DNA from: Iris pallida
Lineage: Eukaryota > Streptophyta > Magnoliopsida > Asparagales > Iridaceae
Direction of reading: 5' to 3'
DNA: 64,000 bases
Assembly: GCA_029216955.1 (NCBI GenBank)
Contig: JANAVB010023996.1
Location: 18,613,242 to 18,677,241, forward strand
The position numbers and the translations under genes are program-made. Of this stretch, positions 1 through 8,252 are shown in pieces; position 1 is the stretch's first letter; the number at the start of each line of letters is the position of its first letter. The notes beneath the pieces are model-generated. The model did no database searches. It was not told where the DNA came from and was given only the letters and a program-made list of their open reading frames with translations.

Positions 1-2
1 AT

Positions 3-641
3 GATATTGGAGAGCGATCTTTATTGGGACATGAGATGGTTGTTGACGCAGTCGAGAAGGTGAAGCTCATCAGAGACAGACTTCGTATGGCGCAGGACAG
101 ACATCGACATTGGGACGATAGCCACCGGAGGCCTTTGGAGTTTGAGGTACAACTTAGAGATAAGATTAGAAGTAGGTTGTTTGTTTGTGTTTATTTGATC
201 ATGTTTGATTATTTTGTAACTTGAGTCCTTGTTTGTGTTTAGGTCGGAGACCTAGTTTTTCTGAGGATATCTTTGACTCGTGGTACCATACGTTTTGGTG
301 GTGGTAGGAAGCTTAGCCCGCGCTTCATTGGACCTTTCGTGATCAGCGGAAGAGTCGTTGACGTGGCATACAGGCTAGACTTGCCACCTACACTAGTGGG
401 TGTCCACAACGTATTCTACGTATCACAGTTGAGACAGAATGTGGTTGATCCTAGCCATGTGCTTGACCATTCGGAGATTGAGGTGGGGCCTACTCTCAGT
501 TATCCAGAGCAGCTAGTAGAGATTCTGGATCGCCGGAAAAAGGTACTGAGAAAGCAGGTGATACCCTTGGTTATCGTCGTATGGAGGCATCATTCTCCAG
601 GAGAGTCTACCTGGGAGCGGGAGGATGAGATGCGTGAGTGA
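3..641 (+). CDS. Integrase C-terminus and chromodomain of element A (partial)
   Basis: This is the 3' end of a Ty3/gypsy pol gene cut by the window edge. The frame entering the window reads like the region after the integrase core (GERSLLGHEMV, then a basic stretch ending RRPLEFE). After a GT-AG interruption at 147-242 it resumes with GDLVFLRISLTRG, the integrase C-terminal beta-barrel (KLSPRFIGPF, GVHNVFYVSQLR). It ends with a chromodomain-like tail (EILDRRKKV, WRHHSPGESTWEREDEM). That tail is typical of Tekay/Del chromoviruses, where it directs integration to heterochromatin. The closing TGA at 639-641 stands where the related minus-strand copy near 62550 has CGA, so it is probably a nonsense transition. 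The catalytic DDE residues lie outside the window. The assignment rests on motif recognition and on similarity to element E at 43948-44721. Confidence 0.85.
147..242 (+). other. Probable 96-bp GT-AG intron in the integrase of element A
   Basis: The integrase reading frame breaks after LEFE and resumes exactly at VGDLVFL. Between them lie 96 AT-rich bases that start with GTACAA and end with a T-rich tract and TTTAG. Removing them keeps the frame and gives a junction matching the uninterrupted LEFEEGDKVF of element E. An insertion with splice-like borders by chance is possible; no RNA evidence is available. Confidence 0.6.
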
Positions 642-732
642 TACCCTTATCTTTTTGGACCTTAGGATATGATTGTCTATCCTTCTCATCAGTTTAGTTT
701 TGCCTTTCAATTTCGAATACAAAATTCTTTTA

Positions 733-745
733 AGGAGGGTAGATT
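733..745 (+). other. Polypurine tract of element A
   Basis: The purine-rich stretch AAGGAGGGTAGA lies just before the LTR start TGTCAATGCC. It is the expected primer site for plus-strand DNA synthesis. The same word occurs in reverse orientation beside the LTR of element C (62440-62452). Confidence 0.75.
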
Positions 746-1972
746 TGTCAATGCCACATTTTAGCTTGAGGGTATTTTGGTCATTTTGAAATTTTAGATT
801 TATTTTAAATTATTGGAGTGATGGTTGTTATTTTTGACCTTTGCTAATTGAACCTATGGAGACTAACCTAGATGTTGACTTAGCTATGGTGACTTGATTA
901 GCATGGTAGGACCCTAGTCTAACTTAAGTCGACCCAAGTTGAGTTATTTTGAATCAAATTTCACATAGAGATTAAGTGATTTAGATGCATGGATTTTTGA
1001 CTTAGAGATCGATTCATTTAGCATTAAAACTTGGCCCAAGCCCATTAGCCACAACCCTAACCCTAATTCTTTCCATACATGGCCAGCCCCTAGGGATTTC
1101 CCCCTATTTAATATCTCTTCCTAGTTCTTGCCTCTTTTTACATCACATCAACTTTTGGCAAAAAAGAGGTATTGGCATTTCTTCATCAATCCATAACGTC
1201 TTCATTTTAATTCATTTTTGACTCTAGTCTCTTGCAAAAGAACCAAATCATACTCTATTTACTGTTCATGGAGAGAAATATCAGATTTTGTGCAATTTGG
1301 AGCTTTTGACTTGCAAGAGGAATCTTTCTATTTGGGACTTTTTCCTTGAGTTTGATACTCTGTACGTAAACACCTCAAACTATCATTAAATATTGATTTC
1401 TTTGCATGGTTGCCTAGATCTTGGTGTCCCCTAGCTATGGTGTGTGTTTGGTGAAGTTTTGTATTGGTTTCGTGTCCGTATCAGACACGTATCAGTTTTC
1501 ATTTACAAGTGTTTGTGGAAATGCCTCTGAGGACTTTTTCATCTTATTTATGAAATGTTTTTGATTGGAAATATTGACTTTGATGTGCTCTTTATTTTCC
1601 CTAAACTCTGAGTTGATTTCTGAGTTGTTTCGGGTCCACACGAAGACACGAACACGCTCACGCGCTGAGCTAGAGTTTCTCCTATTGTTCGATTGGGTTG
1701 TGGGACACGACACAGTGTTGTTCTACCCAATACTGCGAGGACACGTGGGGGTAGTGTCTGCGAACCAGACCCCCAAGTGGCTCGAAGTATCATGTCGAAT
1801 CGGACACGTTCTCGCTCGTGTACTGGATTTATACGCACGCGTACAGGCGCACAGACACGCACTGATACGCATCTCGTACACCGACACGGGGACACATGGA
1901 CACCTCTTGTTGTGTCCAGGGTGTATCCCTAGTGCTAGGCTACACATGGACGTGACCTCGTGGACACACGTG
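746..1972 (+). repeat. LTR A, left part (3' LTR of element A)
   Basis: The LTR begins TGTCAATGCC after the polypurine tract and is interrupted at 1972 by Tat1. It is non-coding. A TATA-like TATTTAATA lies near 1104 and is followed by a T/C-rich leader. From about 1690 the sequence is dense in GACAC/GTGTC words, a block also present in LTR C (about 60690-61560). Two CCCTAA-like words near 1052 are too few to be telomeric. ORFs at 1565-2080 and nearby lie in this block and are not believed. The LTR resumes at 19483. Confidence 0.8.
1968..1972. repeat. Target-site duplication of Tat1, left copy
   Basis: The five bases ACGTG immediately precede the TGTAGAAGC start of the 5' LTR. They recur at 19478-19482 directly after the 3' LTR, showing that Tat1 inserted within LTR A. 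Confidence 0.93.
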
Positions 1973-2005
1973 TGTAGAAGCATGGAAAATACTAAAGACA
2001 GATTC

Positions 2006-2520
2006 ATGCGGCACAAGGGACTATGCGGCTCAAGACGTCCTATGCGGCTCAGAACAGAAGACACATGGCTTGCAAAATAGTTCTCCCCTCCTGCATTAAT
2101 TACTTTGACGGCTGACAACTCTGAAAAAGTGGCAGCCCTGACACAAAAGAGGTAATTATGACTCTGTCATAATGACAGACCCCTAGGGAAGCGAAGGAGA
2201 TCTCTGACACAATCCCCCGAGATCCAGAAAATGCCACGTGGCCCTGACACGTGGACAGTCATATGCGGCTCGAGCTAAGACTTCCCATGCGGTTCAGGAT
2301 GAGGCTGCCTTATGCGGCTCAGGCCGAAATAGTCTCATGCGGCTCAAGCAGAGGCCCCCCCATGCGGTTCGCAAGGATCATCTCCATGCGGCTCATTACC
2401 CATTATGCGGCTCAAATTATCATATGGTTCGAGGGTTCGGGGGCCACTCCCCAAGCAGACCCGACACGTGGCCAGTCTTATGCGGCTCCATCCTTATGCG
2501 GCTCAACCCTTATGCGGCTC
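2006..2520 (+). repeat. ATGCGGCTC word array in the 5' LTR
   Basis: ATGCGG words start at 2006, 2023, 2042, 2273, 2287, 2312, 2337, 2362, 2386, 2405, 2480, 2496 and 2512. Most continue as CTC and some as TTC or CAC. Between 2287 and 2386 they recur every 24-25 bp with unrelated sequence between them, so this is a spaced word array rather than a simple tandem repeat. The 3' LTR carries the same array with a few decayed copies (ACGCGG, ATGCAG). The word also occurs elsewhere in Tat1. Confidence 0.9.
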
Positions 2521-2549
2521 AATCCTCATAGTGACTCCCAGGACACGTG
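2235..2549 (+). promoter_or_regulatory. G-box cluster in Tat1 U3
   Basis: Four perfect CACGTG hexamers lie at 2235, 2248, 2465 and 2544, between 300 and 620 bp upstream of the TATA box. G-boxes bind bZIP and bHLH factors and, as ABRE-type sites, often mediate abscisic-acid or stress responses. The 3' LTR keeps all four and has a fifth near its start, where the 5' LTR reads CACATG. Actual regulation is inferred. Confidence 0.6.
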
Positions 2550-2851
2550 TCATCAAGCCAATCAATTTCCCAGATTTACTGTAATCAAAGATTGGGTCAA
2601 ATCCCAATAATCTGGGATACGTAGCAGGAGAATGAATTAAACTTATTCATCCAGATTTGCAGACATCAGCAAATCATCATCACGAGGATTCATTCCAATC
2701 ATCATTAATTACTGATGGGATTTGGTGCAATCTACATTAAGTGGCCCAGATTCATCACACTCAAGATTAATGGTCCAGATTGATCAATCAACAGGCCGCC
2801 GCCACTCTAAGGGGTAATCACTGCAAACCCTAATGATTGCATTCCCCTTCT

Positions 2852-2860
2852 TATAAATAG
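2852..2860 (+). promoter_or_regulatory. TATA box of Tat1 sense transcript
   Basis: TATAAATAG is preceded by a C/T-rich stretch and sits about 350 bp before the primer-binding site, a normal place for the U3/R boundary. The same box is at 19126-19134 in the 3' LTR. Confidence 0.75.
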
Positions 2861-3206
2861 CGAGGTGCCATTTCCTTGCAAGAGGACCCCTTTTAGAGAT
2901 CAGAGAGCATTAGAAGACTTAGAGAAAAAGAGCAGAGAGAGAGCAAAGAGAGCATTTCTTCAACGCCAAGCAATCTTTCGGAGCCAAGGCTGCATACCGA
3001 TCGTCCAAGGAGTAAGGCAGAGCGGCCGTCGCTTTCCCGAGCCTCTATCGTCATCCTCCAGAATCTAAAATAAACAATTGTACTTAGATTGTTGTACCTA
3101 GGTTTTCGTCCCTAGGCTTTCTTTGTACAAGCGAGTTTGTAACGTGAAGTAAAAGTCCAGTCCTCTGATAATTGTTCTGCTCTTTTATATTTCATGGCAA
3201 ACACGA

Positions 3207-3221
3207 TGGCGACTCTGCTGG
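3207..3221 (+). other. Primer-binding site of Tat1
   Basis: TGGCGACTCTGCTGG begins three bases after the LTR end. From memory it resembles the complement of a plant tRNA-Arg 3' end (TGGCGACTCCACTGG) with two differences; tRNA-Arg priming is known for Ogre elements. The ATG at 3206 overlaps the site, so the primer site also codes for the first gag residues. Confidence 0.7.
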
Positions 3222-3620
3222 AGACAAACTTCTCCACGGCTGAGGAGTTGGTGACGCAATCGGATGTAGCCAAACTTGGCTCCACGCAACAGAAGATGGT
3301 CGTCCGCTTCGACCAACAGGCGTTTGAAGAAATGCTCTCCGAGGGGAGCGCTGGCCCGGTCCAGAAGCGCACCCACACCACGAAGGCTCGCAAAGAGTGA
3401 AGGCCAAAATCGTTTGCTCCTCCCCAGGCCCTCGATGGAGCACTCTCTGCTACCCAAGACGGTGAAGGCGATTCTCGTGCGGCCCCACTACGAGCTATAG
3501 AAGACTCCACTGTTCCCAAGTCCGGCAGAGGAAAGCACTACGATGTTGGACTTGCAGGGGCAAAGAGTGATTCTATGGTCTCCAGAAAGAAACCAAACAA
3601 GGGCACTAGCCGCAAAGCGA

Positions 3621-3820
3621 AGACTCATGCGGCTAAGATGGCCAGCCGCATGAATGATGACCATGCGGCTGAAACTGCTAGCCAAATGCATAGTACTTAT
3701 GCGGCTAGAATTTCCAGCCGCATGGAGAACACTTATGCGGCCAGGGTTTCCAGCCGCATGGAGAAGACCCATGCGGCCACGACTGCCAGCCGCATGAGGA
3801 TTGATGATTCCAACCGCATG
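3621..3820 (+). repeat. 36-nt coding repeats with inverted ATGCGGCT words
   Basis: Five units of 36 nt (12 codons) start near 3626, 3662, 3698, 3734 and 3770. Most pair CATGCGGCT (or CC) with its reverse complement AGCCGCATG 15-17 nt later, giving potential 9-bp stems. They encode a repeated HAA....ASRM pattern in the gag frame. Being in phase with the codons, the repeat can vary in copy number without breaking the frame. The word is the same one found in the LTRs. Confidence 0.88.
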
Positions 3821-5859
3821 ACGTCTACTCCACGAGGTTCTGTCTTCGACCGCCTCACCTATGGTCCTGATCTCCTGTGCTCCCAAGAAGACATGTCTGA
3901 TTCTTTCCAGCACCACTTAGACTCTTACTACTATGTGCCCTCACGCACTAGAGTGAAGAAGTCTAGGGCAGCACGAGCTTGGCAAGCTCGGTCCGTTGAT
4001 CTGACCTCTGACCATCCGGGCGTCCCGTGTACTGTTATGCGGGCCTCTGATAGGAAGTTGTACAGAGCTACTCGAGTCCAGCCCCCGAGGGCAAATGGAC
4101 AGAGAGGTTCCCAAAAGTCTCCCGAAATCCAGGGAGCAAACATAGTCAATCCGGACCTGTCTGACTTGCGTGAGGCCATCCTCCACATACGCAAGAAAAG
4201 AGAAGGTGCCCCAGGGTACAAAGAGTCCTCCCACGGACGTCACTGCACCTAAGTCATCGTCAACTGCTGTTGCAGCAACGCGACAGTACAAGAGGATCGG
4301 CGGTCCGTCTTCCAAAGACTGCGACGATCAAGCTCAGAGGAAGAGGCACCTCCTGTTGTCCCCTGCAACTCTACTCAAAAAATCCCCGTCGAGGGGAGAG
4401 GGAAGAAGACAAGCATCTCCAGCCCAAAGATATCAACCACTATGACTAAGAGACTCTCGTCTAAGCGGGTGCCCTCCACCGAAGTTTTCCAAGGTACCCG
4501 TTCTAAGACAAAATTAGCTACAGTGGAAGATTCGTCATCCACAATACTGGGGGTTGCTGGGACTGGGGGTAGTACTCCTCCAAACCTCTACGACAATCCG
4601 ATGTTCCAAGAAAATGAGCCGGGGAAAACAACTCTCCCATCAGATACAACAGGTGCTGATGCCCCCGAGGACATCCATGACTCTCAAGATGAAGCAAGCT
4701 CTGAAGCTGGGGGTACTATTCCTTCCGAGTTCGAACCTGAAGAGAACATTCCCACATACTCCGATGACTTCTCGGTACATGGGTATGACTCGGAGGGCAC
4801 ATCCTCCACCGTTCCTTCCATCACTCCTCATGTAAGGACGGTATTCATGACGGACAGCAACCAAGGTGGTTCCAGTGATCGCCAACGCATCGACACTCTG
4901 GAGGCCATATTGCTTGCCTTGGTCAAGTCTGTAGACAAGATCATAGCGGCTCTTCCAACTCTGCAGGGAGGAACGCCTGGCCAAACAAGCGCGGGTCCTG
5001 TGGTCAATGCGGACTCGAATTCAGCGGCACCAAACCCGGACAACAATCCTCCTGAGGGAACGGCCCCCAACGTCGTGGATGAAGCCCGCAAAGCGAGAAG
5101 AGAGGTCCAGGAGCTCCGAGCCATGTTTCACGCTCGAGAAAATTCCTAAGACCTCAGAATACGGCAACCGTACCCTGCTGCCTGGAGGGATGTTCCATTC
5201 CCACCAAGATATAAGCCGTTCAATATCAATCCTTATGATGGCAAGACCTCAGCAAGTCGGTACATTACTTACTTCGAGGTCACCACCGACCATCTGCCCC
5301 ATGATGATGCCATCCTCACACGATTATTCATCGGGGCATTGGAAGGAGTCGCCTTCAACTGGTATCACAACCTGCCAGACAACTGCATTCATTCCTTCGT
5401 CGGCTTCAAGCGCATGTTCTTGGAGAGGTTCTACGAAGTAGGGCAGGACATCACAATGTCCACCCTCATGGACGTCGTCCAAGGGAAGAAAGAGCTGACA
5501 AGGAACTACATTGAGCGGTTTCACCAAACTGCAATAAAGCTGCCGTCTGGAAATCCGGATTCCTCCCTAATCAAAATTTGCTAAAAGAGATTGCTCCCAA
5601 CAATCAGTCTCTGGATGGACGAAAGTCAATTCAAGGACTGGAAGACATTCATCATCAGTGTCACTAGCACCGAAGAACGGTTGAAGAAGGCTCGCCAACT
5701 GGGATTGCACATCTCGGACGGAGAAAATAAGAGCAAGCATCCCAACACCAACAACGACAATGGGGGTAGCCCCTCCAACAATCGGGACAGCAGGGGTAAG
5801 CAGGCTATGGTTGTCGATACAGCACAGAAACCTGAGCCAAAGCCGGCAGACAAACAATG

Positions 5860-6811
5860 GCCGCAAATCACATACTCCTTCGAAGACGGTCACGTCAAGA
5901 CATGCTCATACAAGAAGACAGAATTCAACTTCCTCCACCAAGACGGGAACCTCAGCCGGCAGACATAGAGAATCTAAAGTACTGCCATTACCATCGCTAC
6001 GTCCACCATGCTACACACGACTGCTACCAACTAAAGCGGTGCATCCAAAATCTCATCGATTCGAATGCTCTGGCCATCGACTTCGAAGAGGTGACCGTGG
6101 CAGCCAACATGGTGTCCGTACAATTTGGCAACTTTCCTCCAACCGAAGCTCAAGACGGTGTGGTACCCATCCATCTGGCGACAATGGAGGTTGCTAATCT
6201 TCCACCTCCCCGAGATCCGGCTGCTGGGCTAGTGCCTCTCGCCACATCACGATAGGAGATTATGTGGGTCCATCCAGACCTGATATCAGAAGTAACTCAG
6301 CCCACACCATTTTCCGTGCACAGGAAGAGTGGAAAAATTAGATCTTGCCGCACAATCTCGGCAGATATCGAAGAAGCTACAGCCGTCGTCACTCGGTCTG
6401 GGGCACAGTCCCAACCTGTGGCTGATAACTCAACTGAAGATCATCAGCCCGCTACAACTGACGCTCCGGGACCGGCTCAGTCTCCGACGACCGACAAGCC
6501 TCGGCCGAAGGAGACTCGCTTCGATAAATCCCTCTGAAAAGAGGTACCGCAGGGGCTGGAGAAGCCCTACAACTTTGACATCCTGGCACAATTGGCTAAC
6601 ACACCGGCCAAGTTGTCATTATACGAGCTTCTAAGACTCTTAAAAGTTGTTCGCACGGCTTTGAGCGATGCACTCTAAAATGCCGATGCGTACCTGGCTT
6701 AGGTCAACCTCACGGGAGAAAACCCGCCTGCAGATCTCCAAGACAGTGCGTATACGGGAGCGATGCCCAATATCGTCTTCACTCCACAGGACATGCTCAT
6801 CAAGCCAACCT
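5860..6811 (+). pseudogene. Tat1 gag C-terminus (zinc knuckle) and protease leader, broken
   Basis: After a frameshift, gag continues in the frame of 5857. The segment YCHYHRYVHHATHDCYQLK at about 5980-6040 matches the single atypical zinc knuckle of Tat-lineage Gag proteins, which binds genomic RNA. Further on, FDILAQLANTPAKLSLYELL (about 6575-6635) is the conserved block that precedes the protease in this group. The frame is broken by TAG 6253, TGA 6535, TAA 6676 and TAG 6700, and by a frameshift near 6810. At least two stops stand where Gln is expected, consistent with C-to-T decay. Confidence 0.75.
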
Positions 6812-8252
6812 GTACGATCGCCCGTTATACTACACTGGATACATCGGCGACGTAAAGGTGGATCGGATGCACATCGATCCTGGGTCTTCTATAAGCATCA
6901 TTCCGAAGGGTTTGCTACATCATCTTCGTATTCTGATGCATCGCCTGACGCCTACAAGCACCGCCATCAGCGGTTTCAATTCGGACAGGAGCTACCCAAT
7001 TGGGAAGATTCGTATAAAGTATCGAATTGGCGATCTCCAGTCAGAAGTGACCTGCTACGTCATAGATGCAGACACTTCGTACAACATCCTCTTGGGGTGC
7101 CCTTGGATACACGATTATATGATCGTGCCTTCCACGCTACACCAGTGCTTCAAGTACGTCGATAAATACGGCTTCGTGAGGACAGAATTTGCCGACATCG
7201 ATCCCTTTAAAGGGGTCGAATCCTACTACTCAGACTCCTGCCTATATGAAAAGTCGAAGAAGCACCTTGGTGAAGGAGATGTGCAAGCTCGTACCGAGAC
7301 AGCCACAAGATCAGAAGAACCTCTGACGATCCACCTCCAAGCTCGCAAACCTAGCAAGACCGTACCCCTTACAGCCACTCTGCATAAGGACGCAATCAGC
7401 CTCTCGGCACAAGAAGAGCAGATGATAATCCGGCTGCCAAGGTCTGGCCAAGTGCCAAGACCCACAACGGAGCTACTGACAATCAGGCTGCCGAGAGTCG
7501 GTCAGCTACAAACGGAGAAGCTCAATCCCTCCGATAAGCCAATGACGATACGTCTTCCTAAGAAGAGTCGTCATCCCGATGAAAGGTCTGGGACTTCTAG
7601 CGAACCAAACACTCCCTGTCCAGCATCAAGTACCAAGCTGGGAGTCGCTAGTCTGCCAACAACTCCATGCTCTGCCCTACCAGCTGAACCTCTGATGATC
7701 AAGCTGTCCAGGTCGTCCTCTCAGTCTTCGTTTATACAGGGGGTAGCCGAAGAGGAACCGGAGCTAGCCAAGTATGTGGCTGCCCATACTGATGTTCCCT
7801 CTGCAGATGATGTAATCTTCCTAGAAAAGATACTTTACTTCATCAATAAAGGGCTATCTTTGAACTACCTCGAGCTCAATAAGCTATGTACAATGTATGC
7901 TATAGAACATGGTATAGGCACCCACCTACACACACGGGTGACAAATGTGTACACCATAATCCAGCTTACTCCAGTGGAAGACGCCTATCGCATAATCGAG
8001 GGAGGGGATCATCCAATCATCTTCGACCGGAAGGACGATCCGCACCCCTTCACCATAAAAGAAGTCGACCTTGGGTTAGATGCCGGGAGACTGCCTCTGT
8101 ATCTTTATAGCCCCCAATCCAAATATCTCATGCAAAAACAGGGGTATGATCTGGAGACTACGTCAGGCTTGAACTACGGCACCTGGCGACGATTACCTTT
8201 GAAGCCACCAGTCCCGGCTGGCAAGCCACGGGACTACTATAGCAAAACTTGA
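6812..8252 (+). pseudogene. Tat1 aspartic protease and linker
   Basis: The frame opens with RPLYYTGYIGDVKVDRMHID followed by PGSSISIIP, the active-site region of Tat-type retropepsins. Later motifs are GFNSDRSYPIGKI and YNILLGCPWIHDY. The protease would cut the polyprotein during particle maturation. A ~250-residue linker follows, holding several degenerate repeats of the pattern IRLPRxGQ (about 7325-7720). Then comes FINKGLSLNYLELN, a block also seen in Tat2. The frame ends at TGA 8250-8252, but the same frame continues into the RT region at 8253, so protease and RT were one polyprotein. The likely ancestral codon is CGA. Confidence 0.82.

Larger units (their letters stand above)
1973..3203 (+). 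repeat. 5' LTR of Tat1
   Basis: The LTR starts TGTAGAAGC and ends GGCAAACA. U3 carries at least ten copies of ATGCGGCTC with close variants, and four CACGTG G-boxes. A TATAAATAG box lies at 2852-2860. The transcribed part contains an AATAAA near 3069, a candidate poly(A) signal. A CCCTAATGATTG stretch sits just upstream of the TATA box. ORFs in this LTR (2238-2531, 2251-2610) come only from the repeated word and are not genes. The first gag ATG (3194) already lies inside the LTR. Confidence 0.93.
3194..5968 (+). pseudogene. Tat1 gag frame (N-terminal part and capsid), broken by stops
   Basis: One frame runs from the ATGs at 3194 (inside the LTR) and 3206 (overlapping the primer-binding site) to 5968. 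Its stops are at 3398 (TGA), 4250 (TAA), 5147 (TAA) and 5582 (TAA), with a local frame disturbance between about 4220 and 4330. Order: a short leader (LLETNFSTAEEL), a 36-nt repeat region (3621-3820), a basic and acidic low-complexity part, a helix-rich stretch ending VDEARKARREVQELRAMFHA, then the Ty3/gypsy capsid (YDGKTSASRYITYFE, GALEGVAFNWYHNLP, FKRMFLERFY). The capsid packs element RNA into virus-like particles. The first ~400 codons could be the extra upstream ORF known from Ogre elements rather than gag proper. The frame is lost near 5870-5960. Confidence 0.8.

Noticed and set aside
1048..1066. Telomere-like CCCTAACCCTAA
   Set aside because: Only two units, inside an LTR; the plant telomere unit is CCCTAAA in long arrays.
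2273..2520. CRISPR-like spaced repeats
   Set aside because: The repeat is only 8-9 bp, spacers vary from 14 to 75 bp, and the context is a plant LTR; no cas genes.
2238..2610. ORFs across the Tat1 5' LTR (and 18511-18884 in the 3' LTR)
   Set aside because: They arise from the repeated ATGCGGCTC word in U3, upstream of the TATA box, and show no protein-like constraint.
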